NCBI GenBank assembly: GCA_018985225.1
Contig: JADGIF010000310.1
Span: 1-11,237 of the forward strand
From: Amoeboradix gromovi
Lineage: Eukaryota > Sanchytriomycota > Sanchytriomycetes > Sanchytriales > Sanchytriaceae
Reading direction: 5' to 3'
Length of the DNA: 11,237 bases
A model generated the notes under the pieces. The model was not told the DNA's origin. It was given only the letters and a program-made list of their open reading frames with translations, and ran no database searches. A program made the translations under genes and the position numbers. Shown one piece after another: positions 1 through 6,671 of this stretch. Every line of letters starts with the position of its first letter. The first letter of the stretch is position 1.

Positions 1-31
1 AAGTAGTTTCGCCTATTGCCTAGGTGAAGAA

Positions 32-68
32 ATATGGGACACTACTGTGAAAACTTCAACTGGGTAAA
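32..68 (-). promoter_or_regulatory. Bipartite motif TTTACCCAG-N18-TGTCCCATAT, left-facing copy
   Basis: Read on the minus strand, TTTACCCAG (68-60) is followed after exactly 18 nt (59-42) by TGTCCCATAT (41-32). It is the mirror image of the copy at 84-122, so the two halves of the inverted repeat are two divergently oriented motif pairs. The orientation suggests a bidirectional promoter serving NAA15 and a minus-strand gene beyond the left edge. That gene is not visible in the window, so this is inference. Confidence 0.4.
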
Positions 69-83
69 TCTCGTCACCCGTTT

Positions 84-122
84 TTTACCCCCAGTCTACT
101 TTCTACAGAGTGTGTCCCATAT
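84..122 (+). promoter_or_regulatory. Bipartite motif TTTACCCCCAG-N18-TGTCCCATAT, NAA15-facing copy
   Basis: The first half lies at 84-94 and the second at 113-122, with exactly 18 nt (95-112) between CCCAG and TGTCCC. The same pair with the same spacing occurs on the opposite strand at 68-32 and on the minus strand at 11036-10999. The site ends 55 nt upstream of the NAA15 start codon, a suitable place for a promoter or leader element. No trans-acting factor can be named from sequence. Confidence 0.45.
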
Positions 123-177
123 GGGAATAATTCAATAAAGTTTGTTTAGAAAATAGTTTTTTGTTACACTCCATTCT

Positions 178-2207
178 ATGGCTCATTTGTCCATATCTGA
201 CCAGAATTCTTATAGAAACTGCTTGAAATACTTTGACAATGCAGAATACAAAAAAGGGCTAAAGCTTTCGGATCAGCTACATCAAAAATACCCTGATCAT
301 GGTGATATCGAGAGTACAAAGGGCTTGTTTCTAGTGTATTTGAATCGTCCAGATGAGGGTTTGGTATCAATCAAGTCTGGCTTGAAAAAGAATCTTTCCT
401 CTAGTACAAGCTGGCATATATACGGCATATATTATAAAGTTACGAAAAACTTTGACGAAGCTTGCAAATGTTATTTAAATGCTGCAAAGTTTGACCCAAA
501 CAATATGAATATAAGACGCGATTTGTGCAATTTACTAGCTTATATACGGAGATATCCTCTCTTACTTGAGCAGTTAAAGTCATTAAATGCAAATCAGCCT
601 ACAAAAGCCACTTGGCTCCAACAAAGTCTTGTTCACTATCTTGTTGGTGATTTTCACCTTGCGCTGGATATTGTAAATAAATATGAATCTACCGTTCCTG
701 TCTTTGATCGAGATTACTCTAATTTGCTCTTGTATAAAAGTAAATTATATTTAAAATGTAGTTTTTATCAAAAAGGAATCACTTATTTGAACAAGATGGA
801 GAAGCACTGCTTGGATCCAATAGGTTTGTTGCAAATTAGAGCGCAATTATTTTTAAAATCCTGCAAATTTGATCGATCCTTGTTTTATTACAAGGAACTG
901 CTCAAATTTAATCCAGAAGACTTTAATCATGTTAAGGGCTACTTGTGTTGTAAACTTAAAGTTGAGGAATATTCTGAATCGCTTCCAATGTCTTCAGCTC
1001 TGTGTGAGCTAAATAAGGAGTTCAATTCTTATTGCATTCGGTTTAAGTGGATAGATTCCTTAAATGAAGAGCTCAAGTTGAAGGAAACAATATTGTTTAT
1101 GAAAAAAGTAGTAAACAAAAGCTCACCTGGTTTCTGGAGACTATTTAAACATGTACACGACGCTAACCCTGAGCTGTACAATGCCGCGATTCAGCAGTTA
1201 ATAATAAACACTCCGCCTTCCACTATTGCTTATTATTATATAACATACAGCAGACTTGCGCAATCTATGGATTTAAATGACTTGGAATCTGCTGCTAAAC
1301 ATTTAAATGATATCTCCGAAATGCAAGAAATGTCTTTCGTCTCAAAAACAGACAAAATCGATTTTATAGTTGCAAAGTCAAAGTTATTGAAAAAAAATAA
1401 CAAGTACTTGGAGGCTGCAAACGTCCTAGTTGATGCCTTGAATTTGGACAAAGGGGACAGAGCTTTAAACGTGCGATACTGCAAATACATGATAAGAGCT
1501 AAAAACCTGAACAAGGCTTTAGTTTCGGTGCAATCATTTTTAAGAACAGAGCCAAAAGAAGAACTAATAGTGGATCTTTTAAATGTACAGTGTTTCTGGC
1601 TGGCTTATGAGTTGCTGAAGTATTTTGAATCAACAACAGTTTTTTTTAAATTATCTAAGTTAGTATTGGGATACTTTGGAGATATAAAGCAAGACGAATT
1701 AGATTTCCAGGGATTTTGCATTCGTAAATCTGTGTTTGATCCATATATCGACCATACAAATTGGATGAATAATGGCATGGAACACAGATTGGTTTTTAAG
1801 ATTTTAATGTATTTGGGGGATTCGATTGCTAGGTTTGAGGAAAACCCAAACATTCCACTAGATGATGCTGATTTGCAGATTATATTTGGTAAAAGCGACA
1901 AGGATTTGCAAGGTGGTGAGCTGTTTAAGTCATTCGATATGAAAAAGGGATTGCTACAAATAGCCGGGATATTGAGTAAAATGGAGAATATTTTAGCGAA
2001 AGAAAAAGCTTTTTACATTTATTATCAACAAAGTAATCACAGTTTAATTTAGATCAGATAGATGCCTGTTTAGAACTGGCGGGTGATAATGCTGAATTTC
2101 AAGAAAAGATGAAAGTCAAGGCAAAAGAAATAAAGCTGACAGCTAAGCAGCAGGATAAACTCAATAATTTCAGATTGTTAGAAGACGTAAATAAATTAAG
2201 ATTATAG
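178..2207 (+). CDS. NatA N-terminal acetyltransferase auxiliary subunit (NAA15/NAT1-like), two exons
   Basis: This is the ribosome-associated TPR scaffold that holds the catalytic subunit NAA10 and acetylates nascent N-termini after Met removal. Exons are 178-2032 and 2053-2207, giving 669 aa. The N-terminus is a run of TPR helices (about residues 10-450) with family signatures such as W-H-I-Y-G-I-Y near residue 80 followed by D-E-A-C-K-C-Y. Near residue 510 the family block D-F-x-x-F-C-I-R-K is recognisable. Unspliced, the frame stops at 2050-2052. Removing 2033-2052 joins AFYIYYQQ to NQIDACLELAG and adds 51 residues that match where NAA15 proteins continue after A-F-x-I-Y. The protein is shorter than human or yeast NAA15 (about 850-870 aa) and lacks the usual lysine-rich cluster. 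The first ATG at 178 starts directly before the first TPR helix, so it was chosen. Confidence 0.85.
2033..2052 (+). other. 20-nt spliceosomal intron in the NAA15-like gene
   Basis: The segment GTAATCACAGTTTAATTTAG has GT and AG ends and a pyrimidine-rich 3' part. Its 20 nt are not a multiple of 3, and removing it shifts the frame past the TAG at 2050-2052 into a 50-codon open frame ending at TAG 2205-2207. The next amino acids continue the family's helical C-terminal region. The branch-point to 3' splice-site distance must be minimal. Seen in sequence; splicing itself is inferred. Confidence 0.85.
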
Positions 2208-3515
2208 CTTCGGTTTACTTATATTCAACAACTCTTGCAAGTTGGCCATTTTGTAGAGTTTTTCGTTTTTTATACCTGTAGAATATTCATAATCACTACC
2301 AATAAGCCATTTCTCTTTGGAAACAGCATTTAGAGACTTTGTGAACTTATTCCTATCCTCATCCGGGACTTTGAATGAATCAGGAACGTGGGCTATAGCA
2401 TTTACCAAAACATGAGAATCATTCATAGAATTAGCTATGACACCTCTACCATTGCTTCTATTCCATCCAGTCGCAAATATCTTTTTATCCTTGTCCAGAG
2501 GTGTTCCAAGTTCACCTGAATCGAAGGTAGTAATGCCAGGAAAAATCTGAGCGTGGGATCCAATTGCAGAGATTACTGTATCAAATTTGAATGACGTTGA
2601 CTTCGTGGTGGGAGAAATTTTAATTGACTTTACTCCAGATTTATTAGACACAAACCGATTTTGTTGAAAAGTAATTTCCAAACCATCACTTGTTTGTTTA
2701 ACAGATGAAGGCTCCAGCAAGAATTTGAACTCTAAACACTTGTCAATCTCGGGTTTATTTTTCAGTTCTGCAATTCTAGTAAATATCTCATATACTCGCT
2801 TTACTATACGAGGAAATTGAGAGGACCATGGGGATGAGTATGCTAAATTGCTTTTATCAAAAAAAAGATTGACGGGTTTTTTAAGAAATGGCCTTAGTTC
2901 TAAAGCAGTGAACTTGGTGTGCAGTGGAGAGCTTCTACCAAAAATCACGACTTTATTGACATTTGCAATCTCGAGTGCTTCCAGAGCAATCTCATTAATG
3001 TCAGTTGTCTTTAAATTTTCCGGAAATAGAAGCATTCTAGCAATATCTAGAGAGACATTACCGTTTCCAATAATAGCTACATTCTTTCCGATTTTAAAGT
3101 TCCGATTATATTGTTGTGGATGCTTGTTATACCACCTTGTGAAATCTAGAGATGATATGATACTTTGTGAGCCTGGTAAATTCAGGACATTGGCGCTCTC
3201 AGCACCTGTTGTAAGCACTACGGCGTTATAGTACTTTTTTAGGTCATGTATGTCAAAATCTTTGCCTGCTTCGACATTACCAAAAAAACGCACCCTGCCA
3301 TTTCTCAAGATTGATTTGAACTCATGAGTGCATTTCTTTACATCTTGATTATCAGGCGCTACACCATACCGAACAAGTCCATACGGAAATGGCAATTTTT
3401 CAAAAAAATCTACTTTCGTGGATGATATTTGAAGAAACTTTTGTGCAGCATAAAAACCGCTGGGTCCGGCACCTATAATTGCAAAATGTTTGTATCTAGG
3501 AAACGAAAGTGACAT
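2202..3515 (-). CDS. NADPH:ferredoxin (adrenodoxin) reductase, mitochondrial FDXR/ARH1 type
   Basis: This FAD flavoenzyme passes electrons from NADPH to mitochondrial [2Fe-2S] ferredoxin; in apicomplexans the expected use is Fe-S cluster assembly. Of 437 aa, residues 11-24 hold the FAD-binding strand and GAGPSG loop (15-20). Residues 38-55 carry the family block EKLPFPYGLVRYGVAPDN. Residues 148-160 form the NADPH fold (IIGNGNVSLDIAR). Residues 193-208 match the GRxxPLxxxFTxxELR segment. A C-terminal ATGW...GVIANSMNDS block closes the FAD site. Length fits the mature enzyme. Only about ten residues precede the FAD strand, so no long transit peptide is visible. The frame upstream of the ATG stays open for 18 codons without another ATG, up to the TAA of the C2 gene. 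The 3' end overlaps the NAA15-like gene. Confidence 0.92.
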   Translation of the reverse strand: MSLSFPRYKHFAIIGAGPSGFYAAQKFLQISSTKVDFFEKLPFPYGLVRYGVAPDNQDVKKCTHEFKSILRNGRVRFFGNVEAGKDFDIHDLKKYYNAVVLTTGAESANVLNLPGSQSIISSLDFTRWYNKHPQQYNRNFKIGKNVAIIGNGNVSLDIARMLLFPENLKTTDINEIALEALEIANVNKVVIFGRSSPLHTKFTALELRPFLKKPVNLFFDKSNLAYSSPWSSQFPRIVKRVYEIFTRIAELKNKPEIDKCLEFKFLLEPSSVKQTSDGLEITFQQNRFVSNKSGVKSIKISPTTKSTSFKFDTVISAIGSHAQIFPGITTFDSGELGTPLDKDKKIFATGWNRSNGRGVIANSMNDSHVLVNAIAHVPDSFKVPDEDRNKFTKSLNAVSKEKWLIGSDYEYSTGIKNEKLYKMANLQELLNISKPKL

Positions 3516-3569
3516 TCTATAGAATTGCTGTTTGGAAGGGGAGGAAATCAGAATCGCGAAAGAAATAAT

Positions 3570-4287
3570 TTATTGTCTTCCATAATTACCAGGATATTGG
3601 TTACCAGCAGAAGGTCCTTGGTGGTAATTTCCAGGTGGTCCTTGACCCTGTGGAGGCCCTTGCTGGTAATAGCCTTGGGGTGGTCCTTGACCCTGTGGAG
3701 GCCCTTGCTGGTAATAGCCTTGGGGTGGTCCCTGACCTTGTGGAGGCCCTTGCTGGTAATAGCCTTGAGGTGGTCCTTGGCCTTGTGGAGGTCCTTGCTG
3801 GTAATAGCCTTGAGGTGGTCCTTGCTGGTAGTAGCCTTGGGGTGGCCCTTGTTGATAAGGGACTGCACCATAAGCTTGAGGCGGAGCTTGCTGTCCCCCA
3901 TCTCTTGGTTTAAAATACATTACCAAATGAATCTCACCTCTTTGCTTCCCATCCAAAATCAGAGAATGCCATCCATCCAATTGTCGGGCTTGGAAAACTT
4001 TAGTCAAATCTACTGTACAGTATCCGCGTTTGTCGTCCTTGATTGTATCATCATCCCAAACCTAAATAAGTATTAATTACCTCGGCATACAGTTCATTCA
4101 TTCCATCAATAATATCAATTTCAAACTTTTCATTCCAGCTTACATTTTTTCCAGCATCATTTTTGGTTTTAGTTCTTTTTTTTGTATTTCCTATCTTAAT
4201 AATACAATATGGATCTGCCTTATCGATCAAGGAGGATTTTAAATTTCGCGCTTCAACTACTAAAACCTCAAGAATACCGTGAACCAT
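3570..4287 (-). CDS. C2-domain protein with PPQGY-type repeat tail, two exons
   Basis: Exons 4287-4081 and 4061-3570 give 232 aa. Residues 1-115 or so form one C2 domain: [14 protein letters not shown] (3-16), D22 and D25 in the first calcium loop (LIDKADPYC), WNEKFE (51-56), and D72-D74 with D78/D79 in the third loop ([10 protein letters not shown]). The calcium-binding aspartates are present, so calcium-dependent phospholipid binding is likely. The second half is almost only G, P, Q and Y, with four 15-residue repeats ([15 protein letters not shown]). Small one-C2 proteins with Gly/Pro/Tyr-rich tails occur in plants (SRC2 type) and protists, and a PPQGY tail is known from squid rhodopsin. 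There is no signal peptide or membrane segment. The ATG at 4287 is the only one before the C2 domain. A TTG at 4296 was not used. Confidence 0.85.
3634..3860 (-). repeat. In-frame 45-bp tandem repeats coding for GPQY-rich tail
   Basis: Four 45-bp units begin at 3634, 3679, 3724 and 3769, followed by a 27-bp short unit (3814-3840) and a decayed one (3841-3860). All lengths are multiples of three. Units 1 and 2 are nearly identical, and units 3 and 4 carry a few mostly silent third-position changes, which suggests recent expansion under protein-level constraint. The strand is strongly purine/pyrimidine biased, which produces several long spurious frames on both strands. Confidence 0.95.
4062..4080 (-). 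other. 19-nt spliceosomal intron in the C2-domain gene
   Basis: On the minus strand, 4080-4062 reads GTAATTAATACTTATTTAG. It falls in phase 0 after Glu69. Without splicing the frame ends after eight more residues; with splicing Glu69 joins [10 protein letters not shown], exactly the third calcium loop that a C2 domain needs at this place. The domain continuity makes the intron call strong although the length is close to the known minimum for eukaryotes. Confidence 0.9.
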
Positions 4288-4579
4288 TAGTTTCAAGTGG
4301 GGTTGACGATTGTAATTGAATTGTAAATCAAGTTGAATTGAGTAAGATATCGAACGTGATTATAATAGCCGCATAGCTTCAGTGTGCTCTGCTTCTATAA
4401 TTTGTCACCGCATGAAAACTCGGTGCTCTTTATCAGCAGACAGATATCTCCAAATCACAGCAAGAAAATGTCAAACCCTAATGCACCAGCAAGTGATAAG
4501 GATTAAACTTTTCTACATTCACGGACAGGTCCATTACAAAGCTCAAGTGAAAAGAGATTGGTGGAATGTAATTAGGCAT
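4288..4579. other. Gap between C2 gene and nuclease relic, no gene recognised
   Basis: This holds the upstream region of the minus-strand C2 gene, with AT-rich direct repeats of AATTGAATT near 4316-4350. It also holds the 3' flank of the minus-strand nuclease relic. A plus-strand frame at 4382-4636 (84 codons) has no recognisable domain and runs into the antisense of the relic. In TnpB/Fanzor elements the guide RNA usually covers the 3' end and downstream flank, so any former guide RNA would lie here, but I see no conserved structure. Confidence 0.4.
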
Positions 4580-4955
4580 TTACTCGTTAAAAGTCCTGAT
4601 TTCCGAGAAAATCGTGAATTTCCACAGAGAAACTAATGCAAGTTCCTCCGTTACAGTGATCGCTCACGCTTTCACTACCGTGAGGCGGGATTGAATAAGG
4701 ATGCATATACTTGATGTATATGTTTTTTGCAGCCATATGGTCTCTATCTATCTTCAAATGGCACTTTGTACAGGTGTAAGTTTCTAAATTGCTTTTCTTT
4801 AGAGTACTACACCTTGTGCATGTCTAACTAGTAAATGATTCATTACATTCGATTATAGTCTTTCCTCTTTGTTTGCACTTGAACTTCAAGCGTTCCTTGA
4901 ATGTGTAATGGAACATTGTAGCCATGTTTCTTGCGACTTGCTACTTATCATTTAG
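4580..4955 (-). pseudogene. Decayed TnpB/Fanzor-like nuclease, C-terminal part
   Basis: Read on the minus strand, one frame from 4955 shows the C-terminal signature of TnpB/Fanzor proteins in order. First comes the helix ARNMATMFHYTFKERLKFKC. Then IIECNESFTS, holding the glutamate used in the rearranged Fanzor active site. A zinc ribbon follows, with CTRC (4820-4809) and CTKC (4772-4761). Then IDRDHMAAKNI has the RuvC-III aspartate at 4748-4746, and the copy ends in an MHPYSIPP...FSVE..DFL..QDF tail. Two in-frame TAGs break it (4943-4941 and 4826-4824), the second replacing the lysine usual after TS. One extra T near 4590 creates a stop at 4589-4587; without it the frame would end at 4582-4580 like the other copy. 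Everything N-terminal is missing or unrecognisable. In an intact protein this region completes an RNA-guided DNA nuclease encoded by a transposon. Confidence 0.85.
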
Positions 4956-5020
4956 CTAGCATTAAACGATGGCAAGTGTATAAGATCATATGTCTTTGTA
5001 TGCTGTACCTGTTAGTGATT

Positions 5021-5134
5021 TCTTTAGATTTGACATATTCAGGATTACATCCATTGATTCCATTTACCGTTTGCAAAGATAAAGAATATCGAGTATTTAA
5101 GCTATTAGAAAAATGTGGAAAAGTCTTGAAATGA
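5021..5134 (+). pseudogene. Possible RuvC-I fragment of the second nuclease relic
   Basis: An open plus-strand frame (from 4931, stop 5132-5134) contains SLDL...GLHPLIPFTV followed by KDKEYRVFKL. The pattern of an Asp after small hydrophobics, a Gly, an F/I-T-V strand and then a charged turn and V-F-K-L strand resembles the first RuvC block of Fanzor proteins, with Asp at 5027-5029 as candidate catalytic residue. Orientation and position upstream of the clear relic at 5749-5950 fit one element. The match is short, has an insertion between Asp and Gly, and may be chance. The opposite strand is also open (5322-4948). Confidence 0.25.
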
Positions 5135-5748
5135 TACAAAAATGTATACAAATTCGCGATAAATGATATATTCAAGAAAATAGTCAAGCTGTTCAAATGT
5201 TCATAATTTAAGGCACTCTGAAGAAAGCTAATTTGAGAATATACACGCGTGCAAACGTCATTTGGAAATAGACAGAAAAAATGTGTTAATTTTATGGGAC
5301 TCAATTTCAGAAAATATCCCAAGTCTTAGTCGGAGGCCACCTAGAAAGATGTGTCAGTCCCATGATATATCATTAAGCCTTTCTCAATATGAAAACGCAA
5401 CGGCAATCTCTTTCAAAACAGCTTGGCCGATTAGCACTGAAGCATATGTTCAATACCTCAACCGACAACCATTTTCATATTCAGTCTTACTGTCCATCAC
5501 CCGGGAAGTCAATACATTGAATCCCTTTCTTCCTTTAGTATTTCTATTCTCAATTTCGTACTAATTGTCTTTTCAGTGCCTTTGTGTCGAAGACCTTGAA
5601 AGGGATATTTTTAAACATCATTTAAGTATCCTTTTATAGTACTTTACTACCTTTCTTCGCTATTTTGCAATGGCTCTTTTTGTGTTTTTTTTTCGTTTCT
5701 TTGTTGTTTTGGGCATGATAAATCAATGATAATGGGTAATCTAGTGTG
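5135..5748. other. Interior of the relic region, no intact gene
   Basis: Plus-strand frames here are short. The one at 5262-5564 (100 codons, no domain recognised) contains a K-M-C-Q-S...L-S-x-Y-E stretch that vaguely recalls the helix before the zinc ribbon, but the match is too weak to call. An 8-bp inverted repeat (ATGGGACT at 5294-5301 and AGTCCCAT at 5356-5363) resembles half of the motif near NAA15 but lacks its partner half. A T-rich tract lies at 5678-5711. Confidence 0.35.
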
Positions 5749-5950
5749 ATTTCTAGGTGTTCCTCCTGTTTAGAAACGAGGACATTTTGTCTCAATGGGC
5801 TTCATTTATATGAAGGATATGCATCCCTGTCCAATCCCGCCACAAATTAATGCAAGCAAGAGCAACCATCGTAATGGAGCGACTGCCTTTGTCATTTTCT
5901 CTGTGGAAACTCTCGATTTCCTGATAAATCAAGACTTTAATGAGGAGTAG
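5749..5950 (+). pseudogene. Second TnpB/Fanzor-like relic, zinc ribbon remnant and C-terminal tail
   Basis: The frame from 5749 reads ISRCSSCLETRTFC, matching the first half of the zinc ribbon of the minus-strand copy, including the shared LET before the second cysteine pair. A frameshift near 5800 then leads into IYMKDMHPCPIPP and an FSVETLDFLINQDF tail ending in NEE and TAG (5948-5950). The tail aligns with the minus-strand copy at 12 of 14 positions in its last block and has nearly the same length between blocks. The DRD segment with the RuvC-III aspartate is deleted. The two copies are inverted relative to each other, about 0.8 kb apart, and clearly diverged, so this is not a fresh duplication. 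Confidence 0.7.
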
Positions 5951-6671
5951 GCGCTGATATGTAATAAAGAAATTATCTACTTGGTTTATTTCGTAGTAAA
6001 ATTAGTGGTTTTGATATAATTTCTTTCCTTGTACGCATTGTCCAAAATCTAGACAACCATTTTGAACAACTATCTCAACAGCAAACGTTTTACATATTTA
6101 ATCAACAATTATCTAGAGTATAATATCCAGCTATCTTCACAGTCCATTTTTTTATTCTCAATTCAGGAATAAGCACATACATCTAATCCTACTGATTGCA
6201 TACAGAATTTTCTTGTTGTCCATTGCAATGGGCACTGGAGGCGATGGAGGTGTATGTTCTCAGATGGTGTGGAGATTGTTTCTTTGGTAACGGACGAGTG
6301 TATTTGTCCCTATGAATATTTACATACGCTTCAAAGATGCCCAGGATGATGGTAGGCAGCTTTATGAGACCGCTAAGGCATCCAAGTTTGGGTCTTAATG
6401 TCTCAGTATTGATTCGCTTACAGACCGGTTGCCTTCATGGCTGATTGCAACGCTGAAGTTGTTTTATTTACTGAATTGATAGTATTTACTTGAGTTTGCT
6501 AGTGCTACGGTAACGATCCAGTCGAATTATTGTGATGATGTTTTCGGATCTTCTTCGTGTGCTTCTGAGCATATTTTCACTGATAGCCTCTTTTTCTAAT
6601 CGTAATCCCCTTTTACTACTCCAATGCACTTTTTACAAACCACGTCCCCCTGTTTTCATTCGGAATCAGGC
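5951..6671. other. Intergenic stretch before the VPS8-like gene
   Basis: 5951-6200 is AT-rich with nothing recognisable. About 6220-6440 is clearly richer in G+C (29 of 60 bases at 6241-6300) and has long open frames on both strands. On the minus strand 6434-6192 is open for 81 codons without Met. On the plus strand a frame from ATG 6312 stops at 6396-6398, but the stop lies inside a GT-AG segment of 21 nt (6386-6406), after which it runs on to 6477-6479. No protein family is recognised in either. 6480-6671 would hold the promoter and leader of the downstream gene. Confidence 0.35.

Larger units (their letters stand above)
32..122. repeat. Long imperfect inverted repeat upstream of NAA15
   Basis: The arms 32-42 and 112-122 pair perfectly over 11 bp (ATATGGGACAC with GTGTCCCATAT). 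Further nested pairing follows: 45-52 with 100-108 (8 pairs, one bulge), 59-64 with 90-95, and 65-68 with 84-87 after a two-base bulge, leaving a loop at 69-83. About 29 pairs fit in 91 nt. Bases 115-126 are also a perfect 12-bp palindrome, TCCCATATGGGA. The structure ends about 55 nt before the NAA15 ATG. It could be two inverted promoter elements, a leader hairpin or a small structured RNA. The equal spacing of motifs within the arms (see the regulatory entries) favours the first. The repeat is seen directly; its role is inferred. Confidence 0.7.

Noticed and set aside
2050-2052. TAG as the real end of the NAA15-like protein
   Set aside because: It is inside a perfect 20-nt GT-AG intron, and the downstream 50 codons continue the family.
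3525-4076. Long plus-strand frames opposite the C2 gene repeats
   Set aside because: They are by-products of the 45-bp in-frame repeats; leucine/tryptophan-rich translation has no domain.
4480-4486. CCCTAA as a telomere repeat
   Set aside because: Only a single copy, no array.
4824-4846. A 23-nt GT-AG segment ending at the second TAG of the relic, as an intron
   Set aside because: Removing it deletes the conserved N-E-S-F-T-S motif and shifts the frame into a stop within six codons.
4824-4943. The two TAGs in the nuclease relic as reassigned sense codons or programmed readthrough
   Set aside because: TAG is used as a normal stop elsewhere in the window and the copy also has a one-base insertion, so decay is simpler.
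4948-5322. 124-codon minus-strand frame as an upstream piece of the minus nuclease relic
   Set aside because: No convincing motif apart from a few residues near its end; the frame differs from the relic and the plus strand reads better.
5294-5363. ATGGGACT/AGTCCCAT inverted repeat as another bipartite promoter
   Set aside because: The TTACCCC-AG half is missing at the 18-nt distance on both arms.
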